NCBI GenBank assembly: GCA_002297665.1
Contig: DBMS01000180.1
Span: forward strand, 1 to 6,796
DNA from: Holophagaceae bacterium UBA692
GTDB taxonomy: Bacteria; Acidobacteriota; Holophagae; Holophagales; Holophagaceae
Direction: 5' to 3'
DNA length: 6,796 nucleotides
Positions 1 to 5,248 of this stretch are shown one piece after another; the stretch's first letter is position 1, and each line of letters opens with the position of its first letter. The notes beneath the pieces were generated by a model. That model was not told the origin of the DNA. It did not search any database and was given only the letters and a program-made list of their open reading frames with translations. A program made the translations under genes and the position numbers.

Positions 1-77
1 GGCCCTTCCCGGCGACGGGGGGCCGCCGCGTTGCGTTCCGGGGGGCCCGGGTGGGATCCTGGGGGGCGAGGTGCGTC

Positions 78-380
78 ATGCATGTGATCGTCGACTTCAC
101 GGTGGTGCCGGTGGGCGCCGGGATCTCGCTGTCGGGGTACGTGGCGGAGGTGGAGCGGGTGCTGGCGGAATCGGGGCTCACCTTCGAGCTGCACGCCAAC
201 GGCACGAACGTCGAGGGGGAGTGGGACGCGGTCATGGCCGCCATCCGCGCCTGCCACGAGCGGCTCCACGCCCTGGGCGTCCCCCGCATCCACACGGACG
301 TCAAGCTGGGCACCCGCTCCGACCGGCCCCAGCGCATGGCCGACAAGGTGGCTTCCGTGAAGCGGGTTCTGGGCGCCTGA
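78..380 (+). CDS. MTH1187-family thiamine-binding protein (DUF77)
   Basis: A 100-residue protein of the MTH1187/YqgV family (Pfam Thiamine_BP). Members form small ferredoxin-like-fold oligomers, and related proteins bind thiamine or its hydroxymethylpyrimidine part; the exact cellular role is not settled. Visible family features are the N-terminal strand HVIVDFTVVPVG, the central HANGTNVEGEW segment (about residues 44-54), the helix with CHERLHALGVPRIHTDVKLG, and the C-terminal Arg/Asp/Lys stretch TRSDRPQRMADKVASV. The length is normal for the family. I chose the ATG at 78 because homologues begin directly with this first beta strand; a GTG at 51 in the same frame would add nine unlike residues. 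The purine-rich stretch at 61-72 could be a weak ribosome binding site. The frame is open to the left edge, so an upstream start cannot be excluded from sequence alone. It is probably cytosolic, as no signal peptide is present. No thiamine gene lies beside it in the window. Confidence 0.88.
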   Translation: MHVIVDFTVVPVGAGISLSGYVAEVERVLAESGLTFELHANGTNVEGEWDAVMAAIRACHERLHALGVPRIHTDVKLGTRSDRPQRMADKVASVKRVLGA

Positions 381-381
381 C

Positions 382-410
382 GGCGTGACGCCCGGGTGAC
401 AATTCACCCG
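382..410. repeat. Two adjacent inverted repeats after the thiamine-binding gene
   Basis: Two inverted repeats sit end to end, two bases after the stop codon. The first is GGCGT-G-ACGCC (382-392); the second is CGGGTGA-caat-TCACCCG (393-410), a perfect 7-bp stem with a 4-base loop. No T-run follows, so a classical intrinsic terminator is not shown. They could end or pause the upstream transcript, or the second could be an operator for the exbD transcript. Confidence 0.4.
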
Positions 411-506
411 ATAAAGGCCCATTAATCAGGAAATTGTAACTTCTCCTCCCGGGCATTGACGGGCCGGCCGGGGGACCGACCTTGGGGCAAATCCCAGGAG
501 GCCCCC

Positions 507-971
507 ATGAACGTGCGCCGCCCCAGCGCGAAGTCGGATATCAACATCACGCCCCTGATCGATATCGTCCTGGTGCTCCTCATCGTCTTCATCGTGATGG
601 TGCCGGGGCTCTCCAAGGCCCTGGAGGTGGCCGTGCCGCGGGTGGTCCCGGTGACGAAGGACGAGCCTCCGCAGCCGCCGGTGGTCGTCACCCTGGACGG
701 CGAGGGCCGGCTCTTCCTGCAGCGCGAGGAGGTGACGCTGGCGAGCCTGCGGGAGCGGCTCGTGCCCGTGGTGATGCTCCAGCCCCTGGGCCTGCGCAAG
801 GTCTTCCTGAAGGTGGACGGGGAGCTCGCCCACGAGCGCGCCGTGCAGGTGCTGGACCAGATCCGCGTGGCCTCCGACCAGGCCCGCCGGGAAACCCGCG
901 CCAGGCCCGGCTTCCAGGACGAGGACGGCGGACCCGTCAAGGTGGCCCTCACCCGGCTCAAGGCAACCTAG
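507..971 (+). CDS. exbD: ExbD/TolR-family energy-transducing protein
   Basis: A 154-residue protein of the ExbD/TolR family, which forms the rotor-like part of proton-driven ExbBD or TolQR motors in the inner membrane and powers TonB- or TolA-dependent work at the outer membrane. A short cytoplasmic start with the typical SDINITPLIDIVLVLL motif (about residues 10-25) leads into one membrane segment (about 17-35). Asp19 is the expected proton-carrying residue of this segment. A periplasmic domain follows (about 55-125), with VVVTLDGEGRLFL and the closing helix ERAVQVLDQIRVASDQA. The last 25 or so residues (Arg-rich, then Asp/Glu-rich) are longer than in many ExbD proteins. The ATG at 507 has a good ribosome binding site, CAGGAGG (495-501). 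No exbB, tolQ or tonB gene lies in the window, so its motor partner must be elsewhere. ExbD rather than TolR is chosen on general resemblance only. Confidence 0.88.
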   Translation: MNVRRPSAKSDINITPLIDIVLVLLIVFIVMVPGLSKALEVAVPRVVPVTKDEPPQPPVVVTLDGEGRLFLQREEVTLASLRERLVPVVMLQPLGLRKVFLKVDGELAHERAVQVLDQIRVASDQARRETRARPGFQDEDGGPVKVALTRLKAT

Positions 972-989
972 TCATGCGGGTAGATCGGT

Positions 990-1577
990 TCAGTCCGGCA
1001 TTGGACGCCCGGCCCTGGCGATGAGGGCTTCCAGCGCCCTGCGGGCCCAGTCCCCGGCCCGTTCCTCCCGCAGCAACCTCGAGGCGTGGTGGTAGGCGAG
1101 GGTGATGGCCCGGAATTCGAAGGCCAGCTGGTCCGGATCCTGGGAGGGGTGGGCGAACGCCGCGAAGCTTTCGGCGGCCCTTCGCTGGGTGTCGCGCTGG
1201 AGGCGCAGGAGGGTCTCCCGCACGGGGCCTTCCCGGTCGTCGAATTCCACGCAGGCGCCGGTGATGGGGCAGCCCCCGGGCAGGCCCGGGTCGTCGATCC
1301 AGGCCATGATCGTCCGGAGGATGAAGCGGAGGCGTTCGGGGCCCGGGGCCAGCCGCGCGCCGGGCGCGGCGCGCTCCCGGACGGTCTGGGCCGCGTGCTC
1401 CAGGGTGGCCACCTGCAGGGCCGACTTGGAGCCGAAGTGGGCGAAGAGGCCGCTCTTGGACATGGGCAGGGCCGCGGCCAGGGCGCCGATGCTCAGGCCC
1501 TCCAGGCCGTCGCGGCTGGCGATGCGCATCGCCTCGTCCAGGATCCGCGCCCGCGTGCTGTCGCCCTTTTCCGCCAA
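990..1577 (-). CDS. TetR/AcrR-family transcriptional repressor
   Basis: A 195-residue TetR-type regulator, normal in length. The N-terminal DNA-binding domain spans about residues 8-55, with RARILDEAMRIASRDG, then the helix-turn-helix LSIGALAAALPMSKSGLFAHF (about 28-48) and the usual FGSKSAL that follows it. The C-terminal ligand/dimer domain carries a GCPITGACVEFDDREGPVRE segment (about 102-121) seen in a subgroup of TetR proteins; its natural ligand cannot be told from sequence. The start is TTG at 1577, supported by a strong AGGAGG ribosome binding site six bases upstream and by the absence of a better ATG in frame. The gene is divergent from the cupin gene at 1773 and a palindrome lies between them, so this protein probably represses the cupin gene and perhaps itself. 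It is convergent with exbD, with only 18 bases between the stop codons and no visible terminator. Confidence 0.92.
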   Translation of the reverse strand: MAEKGDSTRARILDEAMRIASRDGLEGLSIGALAAALPMSKSGLFAHFGSKSALQVATLEHAAQTVRERAAPGARLAPGPERLRFILRTIMAWIDDPGLPGGCPITGACVEFDDREGPVRETLLRLQRDTQRRAAESFAAFAHPSQDPDQLAFEFRAITLAYHHASRLLREERAGDWARRALEALIARAGRPMPD

Positions 1578-1583
1578 ACCTGA

Positions 1584-1589
1584 CCTCCT
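1584..1589 (-). promoter_or_regulatory. Shine-Dalgarno site fixing the tetR TTG start
   Basis: On the - strand this reads AGGAGG, six bases before the TTG at 1577. It is the main reason to accept a TTG start for the TetR gene. Confidence 0.75.
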
Positions 1590-1678
1590 GGAGGGTTCCG
1601 GGCCCTTGCCCCACCCCGGATACGGAAGGGGGAAAAGCTGCCCGGAAACGGCCCCTGAATTTTAAGCGTACCCGGCCC

Positions 1679-1707
1679 TTGCGCCGGTTGTTCGATCTGG
1701 TTAGATT
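1679..1707 (+). promoter_or_regulatory. Candidate promoter of the cupin gene
   Basis: TTGCGC (1679-1684, 3 of 6 matches to the -35 consensus) and TAGATT (1702-1707, 4 of 6 matches to the -10) are 17 bases apart. A start near 1714 would fall inside the palindrome at 1706-1727, as expected for a promoter shut by a bound repressor. The hexamers are weak, so this is tentative. Confidence 0.4.
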
Positions 1708-1727
1708 AACACGAACGATCGTGCTAA
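1706..1727. promoter_or_regulatory. Probable TetR operator palindrome
   Basis: A 22-bp imperfect palindrome centred between 1716 and 1717. The arms are TTAaCACGA (1706-1714) and TCGTGcTAA (1719-1727), which match at 8 of 9 positions around an ACGA core. Size and position, between divergent tetR and cupin genes and over the putative cupin promoter start, fit a TetR dimer site. Binding by the neighbouring TetR is inferred. Confidence 0.65.
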
Positions 1728-1772
1728 AAAAGCGCGTCGTCGTCCATCCAACCCTTTTCCCGGAGAATCGTC

Positions 1773-2225
1773 ATGACCCAAGCTGCGCAGGCCCTCACCC
1801 GATCCACCCACTTCACCGCCGCGGAGTACGGCGCCCTGGACCGCTGGAGGGCCTTTGAAATGGATCACCCCCGGCGGGGCCGGGTCACCGGCAAGACCTT
1901 CCTGGGGCAGGTGCTGGGCCTGACCGGCATGGAGGTGTCCTTCGGGTCCATGGCCCCCGGGGAGTCCGCGCCTTTCTGCCATTCCCACAAGCAGAACGAG
2001 GAGCTGTACGTGTTCCTGACGGGTCAGGGGGAGATGCAGGTGGATGGGGAGCGGATTCCGCTCCAGGCCGGAACCGCCATCCGCATCGAACCCGCCGGCG
2101 TCCGGGCCTGGAGGGCGACGGGTACCGAACCCCTCACGTTCGTGGTGATCCAGGCCAAGGCCGGCAGCCTGGAGCAGGCCACGGCCTCGGACGGGGTGAT
2201 CGCGGAGCAGCCCCTGGCCTGGTAG
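1773..2225 (+). CDS. Small single-domain cupin protein
   Basis: A 150-residue cytosolic protein with one cupin beta-barrel. Cupin motif 1 is clear: His70, His72 and Glu77 in CHSHKQNEELYVFLTGQG (about residues 69-86), three of the usual metal ligands. Motif 2 is LQAGTAIRIEPAGVRAWRA (about 98-116); the position that normally holds the fourth ligand, a His, is Ala112 here, so metal binding may be altered or use three ligands. The substrate is unknown, since cupins include isomerases, dioxygenases and sensors. The ATG at 1773 has GGAG (1762-1765) at suitable spacing. The gene diverges from the TetR repressor and a palindromic operator overlaps its likely promoter, so expression is probably induced by a small molecule sensed by TetR. 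A role in detoxifying or metabolising that molecule is inference. Confidence 0.85.
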   Translation: MTQAAQALTRSTHFTAAEYGALDRWRAFEMDHPRRGRVTGKTFLGQVLGLTGMEVSFGSMAPGESAPFCHSHKQNEELYVFLTGQGEMQVDGERIPLQAGTAIRIEPAGVRAWRATGTEPLTFVVIQAKAGSLEQATASDGVIAEQPLAW

Positions 2226-2238
2226 GCCGCGGGCGGCC
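2225..2238 (+). terminator. GC hairpin just after the cupin gene
   Basis: GGCCG-CGGG-CGGCC starts on the last base of the cupin stop codon and could form a 5-bp GC stem. No T-run follows, so it is at best a weak or factor-dependent terminator. Confidence 0.25.
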
Positions 2239-2249
2239 GGGTTCCTCGT

Positions 2250-2255
2250 TATACT
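2250..2255 (+). promoter_or_regulatory. Possible -10 box of the thioredoxin gene
   Basis: TATACT matches 5 of 6 bases of the -10 consensus, in the 47-base gap after the cupin gene. No good -35 box lies 16-18 bases upstream. If used, the transcript would start near 2262, only about 11 bases before the ATG and just ahead of the ribosome binding site. Confidence 0.35.
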
Positions 2256-2272
2256 GGGTATCCAGGAGTGCC

Positions 2273-2746
2273 ATGATGCGAGCCCTCACCCTTTCCCTGC
2301 TTCTGTGCGCGGGCCTCGCGCCCCTCGCCGCGGGCGCGCCGGCCAAGGCCGTCCTGAAGGCCGGCCCCTTCGATCCCGCCCGGGACAGCTTCAAGGACCT
2401 GGACGCCGCCAAGGCCGAGGCCCGGAAGTCCGGCCGGCGCATCATCCTGGACGTGGGGGGCAACTGGTGCCCGTGGTGCCATCTCCTCCACGGCTTCTGG
2501 GAGGCCCAGAAGGACGTGCTGGCCCTGCGGGACAAGCACTTCGTCTTCGTCCTGGTGAACTACAGCAAGGAGGCGAAGAACGAGAAGTTCCTCGCCCAGT
2601 TCCCCAAGGTCCCGGGGTACCCCCACCTCTTCGTCCTGGACGCCGACGGGAAGCTGCTGCATTCCCAGGAAACCGGGGTGCTGGAAGAGGGCAAGGGGTA
2701 CAGCCGGGAGAAGATCACGGCCTTCCTCAACGCCTGGAAGGGCTAG
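2273..2746 (+). CDS. Secreted thioredoxin-like protein with CPWC active site
   Basis: A 157-residue thioredoxin-fold protein, probably exported to the periplasm. Residues 1 to about 22 look like a Sec signal peptide (MMRALTLSLLLCAGLAPLAAGA). The thioredoxin domain follows, with the redox motif GNWCPWCHLL (Cys66 and Cys69) after the strand RRIILDVGG, and the expected cis-proline in PGYPHLFVLD (Pro117). This resembles the Thioredoxin_7/DsbD-gamma-like group that reduces or oxidises cysteines of exported proteins. The CPWC dipeptide differs from the CGPC of classical thioredoxin and should alter its redox potential. The first of two consecutive ATG codons (2273, 2276) is used; AGGAG (2264-2268) fits it. 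The nearby cytochrome c peroxidase needs reduced heme-binding cysteines, so a role in cytochrome c maturation is conceivable, but the gene is convergent with that operon and nothing links them directly. Confidence 0.87.
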   Translation: MMRALTLSLLLCAGLAPLAAGAPAKAVLKAGPFDPARDSFKDLDAAKAEARKSGRRIILDVGGNWCPWCHLLHGFWEAQKDVLALRDKHFVFVLVNYSKEAKNEKFLAQFPKVPGYPHLFVLDADGKLLHSQETGVLEEGKGYSREKITAFLNAWKG

Positions 2747-3942
2747 AACGCCCAGCCCAGCCCGAGGTTCACGCGGTTCTGCGCGGTGTCGTTCCGGAAC
2801 CGCCGCAGGTCGGCCTTGAGCACCACGTGGGGGTTCAGGTTGAAGTTGAAGCCCGCGGTCCAGATCCGCTCGGCGGGAGCGGCCTGGGGCGTGAGGGAGG
2901 CGGGGGCCAGGGTCTCGAAGGCGGCGGCGGTGTTGACGGACTCGAAGCGCGCGAAGGGCGCGAAGGCGTAGGAGCCTGACGACCACAGGCGCCACGCGGC
3001 CTGGCCGTACCAGCCCTCGAAGCGGCTGGGCACCAGGGTGGGGTTGCCCACCCGCGTCTGGTTGAAGGCGGCGGTGTCCCGCACGGTGCCCCGGGCGAAC
3101 ACGGCGGAAAGGTCGAAGGGGCCCGGCGTCCACCGGGCGTGGACGTCCCACAGGGTGGCGGCCATGGCGGGCATGCCGGGCTGGCCCTGGGCGCCCTTGG
3201 CGCGGAACCAGGAGCCCCCCAGGAGAAGGCCCGGCACGCCGCGCCAGTTCACGGCCGCGAAGGCCGCGAGGTCGTGGGAGCGCGCCCCGCTCAGCTCCTG
3301 GTGCACCGCGCCCAGAGGCGATTCGGCGCCCTCGGTGCTGGCGGCGTCCCACCTGGAGAAGTCGAACCCGGTGGACACGCCGGCCTGCAGCACGACGCCG
3401 TTCTCGAAGGAGCCCACCACCTGGAGTCCCCCTTCCCGCCAGGTGCTGGGGATGATGGCGGTCTCCACGGCGTTGCGCTCGACGCCGAAGAAGGCCGTGG
3501 GCTCGTGGCGCTCGTTGAGGAGGCCCGCGGGCACCAGGAAGAGCCCGCCCCGCAGGGACCACGCGGACGAGAGGCGGTGCTGGATGTAGGCCTGTTCGAT
3601 CTCCACCTCGCCGGCGTCGTCGGCGGAGCTGACGGCGTGCTCGATCTCCAGTTCCGTAACCAGCTCGGTGCGGTCGTCGAACCGGTGGGTGAGGGCCAGG
3701 ACGAACCGGCGCAGGTCGGCGGTGTCCTTGGACCCGTCCTTGGAGAAGTGGGAGAACTGGACCTCCCCATAGCCGCCCAGGACGGTGTCGGAGGTGGGCC
3801 GGGCGGAGAGCTCGCCCTTCACGCGCTCGAGCTCGCGGGAAAGGGCGTCCACCCGCTTGGCGAGGTCCTCGGGCGGAGCCTGGGCGGCCAGGGTCGAAAG
3901 GGAAAGGCAGGCGGTGACGAGGGGCAGGCGAAGGCGGTTCAA
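2743..3942 (-). CDS. Outer-membrane beta-barrel porin
   Basis: A 399-residue outer-membrane protein. It starts with a signal peptide (about residues 1-22, ending LAAQA), followed by a short charged coiled-coil (about 23-46, DLAKRVDALSRELERVKGEL), as in several porins of the OprO/P type. The rest has the alternating, aromatic-rich strands of a barrel: LGGYGEVQFSHF, FVLALTHRF, a conserved-looking LNERHEPTAFFGVERN followed by IIPSTWREGG (about 142-172), and the final strand VNLGLGWAF, whose terminal Phe is the usual signal for insertion by the BAM complex. The solute is unknown. The start is TTG at 3942, supported by a strong AAGGAG site. It lies nine bases downstream of the peroxidase stop and is very probably co-transcribed with it from the Fur-box promoter. 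Its stop codon overlaps that of the convergent thioredoxin gene. Confidence 0.87.
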   Translation of the reverse strand: MNRLRLPLVTACLSLSTLAAQAPPEDLAKRVDALSRELERVKGELSARPTSDTVLGGYGEVQFSHFSKDGSKDTADLRRFVLALTHRFDDRTELVTELEIEHAVSSADDAGEVEIEQAYIQHRLSSAWSLRGGLFLVPAGLLNERHEPTAFFGVERNAVETAIIPSTWREGGLQVVGSFENGVVLQAGVSTGFDFSRWDAASTEGAESPLGAVHQELSGARSHDLAAFAAVNWRGVPGLLLGGSWFRAKGAQGQPGMPAMAATLWDVHARWTPGPFDLSAVFARGTVRDTAAFNQTRVGNPTLVPSRFEGWYGQAAWRLWSSGSYAFAPFARFESVNTAAAFETLAPASLTPQAAPAERIWTAGFNFNLNPHVVLKADLRRFRNDTAQNRVNLGLGWAF

Positions 3943-3947
3943 GGGGA

Positions 3948-3953
3948 CTCCTT
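3948..3953 (-). promoter_or_regulatory. Porin ribosome binding site overlapping the peroxidase stop
   Basis: On the - strand this reads AAGGAG, five bases before the porin TTG. Its first two bases are the last two of the peroxidase TAA stop (3952-3954). A ribosome finishing the peroxidase would sit on the porin start region, which suggests translational coupling. It also supports the TTG as the true porin start. Confidence 0.7.
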
Positions 3954-5118
3954 AGCGGGTGTAGCCGTCGGTGAGGGTTTTCAGGAAGGCGACGACGTCG
4001 TCGACCTCGGCGTCGGTGAGGGCCGGCGCCTGGCCCGGCAGGCGGTTGTAGGGGACTTCGGTGACATTGACGTTCCCGTGGTACTTCGATGGGAGGTCGT
4101 CGAACTTCATCACCGTGCCGTCGGGCGCCAGGGGGTACCATTTCTCCGGGTTCGTGTCCCGCTGCACGTAGAACGTCACGGCGTCCTTCAGCGACGTGAA
4201 GCGTCCGTTGTGGAAGAGGACCCGGCGCAGGGCGACGTTGCGCAGGCTGGGCACCTTGAAGGCGCCGTAGAGGTCCGGCCGGTCGATGTCCGGCCGGGCG
4301 CCCAGCCCCAGGTCGAAGAACGCCGGATCGCCGTTGGCCGCCAGGGCCGGGTTCCGGGGGACGCCCAGCACGTCGTAGGTGAAGTCCGTGAACAGCGGCC
4401 GGTCGCCCGACGAGGGATGGCAGGCGGCGCAGTTGCCCTTCTGGGGGTTGTTGAAGAGGGCCAGGCCCCGGGCCTCGGCATCCGACAGCCGGACGCTTCC
4501 CCGCAGGAAGGCGTCGTACTTGCTGGAGAAGGGATGGAATTCCGGATCCTCCCGCTGGTATTGCTGCAGGGCCAGGGTCATGCAGCGGTAGGCCTGCTCG
4601 GCGTCCTGGAAGATGCCGTCCCCGTAGACCGCCCGGAACGCCGCCGCGTAGGGGGCCGCCGCCAGCCGGGCCACCACGGCCGCCTTGCTGGGCATGGCCA
4701 TCTCCACGGGATTGAGGAAGGGTCCGCCCGCCTGGTCCGCCAGGGATTCCGCCCGGCCGTCCCAGAAGAAGCCGCCCGTGGGCGTGCCCTCGGCGTCATA
4801 GCGGAAGGCCGTGTTGCCGGCCAGGTAGCGGATGGAGGGGGATTGACGCGTGCCCTGCAGATTCATGGCCGGGCCGCCCAGCTGGGCGGGCAGGTCGTTG
4901 TCCGCCCCGTGGGCCGCCTCGGCCACGTGGCAGGTGGCGCAGGACTGCAGGCCGGACGCCGAGAGCGAGGTGTCCTTGAAGATCTGCTCGCCCAGGCGGG
5001 CGGCGGGGGAGAGGCCGCCCGGATCCGCGGGCTGCGCGGCGCTGCCGCAAGCCAGGGCGGTGGCCAGGGCCAGCCCGGCCCCCGCGAGGAGGCAGACGGT
5101 TCGGATTCGGGCGGGCAT
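3952..5118 (-). CDS. Di-heme cytochrome c peroxidase (CcpA/MauG family), probable lipoprotein
   Basis: A 388-residue exported di-heme protein of the bacterial cytochrome c peroxidase/MauG superfamily, which reduces hydrogen peroxide with electrons from small cytochromes or, in MauG-like members, oxidises protein side chains. Two heme c sites are present: CATCH (Cys60, Cys63, His64) and CAACH (Cys230, Cys233, His234). Family motifs GGFFWDGRAESL (about 115-126), NPVEMAMP (136-143) and PSLRNVALRRVLFHNGRF (about 290-307) are intact. The leader has a hydrophobic core ending TALAC (Cys24), acceptable as a lipobox, so it may be anchored in a membrane. I chose the ATG at 5118 because it has GGAGG (5123-5127) and yields a clean signal peptide; a TTG at 5199 lies inside the promoter. 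It is first in an operon with the porin, under a promoter containing a Fur-like box. The type of sixth heme ligand, and so peroxidase versus MauG-like activity, cannot be decided here. Confidence 0.92.
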   Translation of the reverse strand: MPARIRTVCLLAGAGLALATALACGSAAQPADPGGLSPAARLGEQIFKDTSLSASGLQSCATCHVAEAAHGADNDLPAQLGGPAMNLQGTRQSPSIRYLAGNTAFRYDAEGTPTGGFFWDGRAESLADQAGGPFLNPVEMAMPSKAAVVARLAAAPYAAAFRAVYGDGIFQDAEQAYRCMTLALQQYQREDPEFHPFSSKYDAFLRGSVRLSDAEARGLALFNNPQKGNCAACHPSSGDRPLFTDFTYDVLGVPRNPALAANGDPAFFDLGLGARPDIDRPDLYGAFKVPSLRNVALRRVLFHNGRFTSLKDAVTFYVQRDTNPEKWYPLAPDGTVMKFDDLPSKYHGNVNVTEVPYNRLPGQAPALTDAEVDDVVAFLKTLTDGYTR

Positions 5119-5178
5119 GCGGCCTCCAGGTCTTCCGGTCAGGGGTTGGACGTTCGGGTGTGGAAACGCCTTTTGACT

Positions 5179-5197
5179 GAGAACGAGACTGATTCTC
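5179..5197. promoter_or_regulatory. Fur-box-like iron-response operator
   Basis: GAGAACGAGACTGATTCTC matches the classical 19-bp Fur consensus at 13 positions, and keeps the GA(G)AA..GA..T.ATTCTC pattern common in real Fur sites. It lies within a wider palindrome, TGAGAA-N9-TTCTCA (5178-5198), and overlaps the -10 box of the peroxidase operon. Iron-loaded Fur bound here should block RNA polymerase. A fur gene is not in the window, so binding is inferred. Confidence 0.75.
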
Positions 5198-5220
5198 AAT
5201 TAAAAACCATGAATTGTCAA
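5192..5220 (-). promoter_or_regulatory. Sigma-70-type promoter of the peroxidase-porin operon
   Basis: On the - strand there is a perfect TTGACA -35 box (5220-5215), a 17-base spacer and GAGAAT (5197-5192, 4 of 6 matches to the -10 box). The start would be near 5185, giving a leader of about 67 bases before the peroxidase ATG. The local AT-rich sequence stands out from the GC-rich surroundings. The -10 box is shared with the Fur-like palindrome. Confidence 0.7.
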
Positions 5221-5248
5221 CACCCTTTCGGATGCCCGTCCGCTGCCC

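Noticed and set aside
1..87. End of an upstream gene at the left edge (frame 1 is open to a TGA at 85-87)
   Set aside because: The 28 codons are Gly/Arg/Pro-rich with no recognisable motif, and all three + frames are open here, so nothing distinguishes a true gene end from chance in GC-rich DNA.
430..448. AT-rich GGAAATTGTAACTTCTCC element upstream of exbD as a regulator site
   Set aside because: Only the outer GGA/TCC pairs match well, so dyad symmetry is poor, and it does not resemble a known box. No good promoter hexamer pair could be fixed in 381-506.
1086..1665. Open frames on the + strand opposite tetR
   Set aside because: They are shadows of a clear TetR gene and would run through the tetR ribosome binding site into the intergenic region.
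2249..4141. A 630-codon open frame on the - strand overlapping the porin in another frame
   Set aside because: It is Arg/Pro/Gly-rich low-complexity translation crossing the thioredoxin gene, porin and peroxidase end. The overlapping porin frame has a signal peptide, barrel strands and terminal Phe.
5119..5199. A 27-residue N-terminal extension of the peroxidase from a TTG at 5199
   Set aside because: It would start inside the Fur-like box and upstream of the predicted transcription start, and would bury the signal peptide. The ATG at 5118 has a good ribosome binding site.
5229..5242. Hairpin CGGA-tgcccg-TCCG after the peptidase stop as a terminator
   Set aside because: The stem is only four base pairs and no T-run follows on the - strand.
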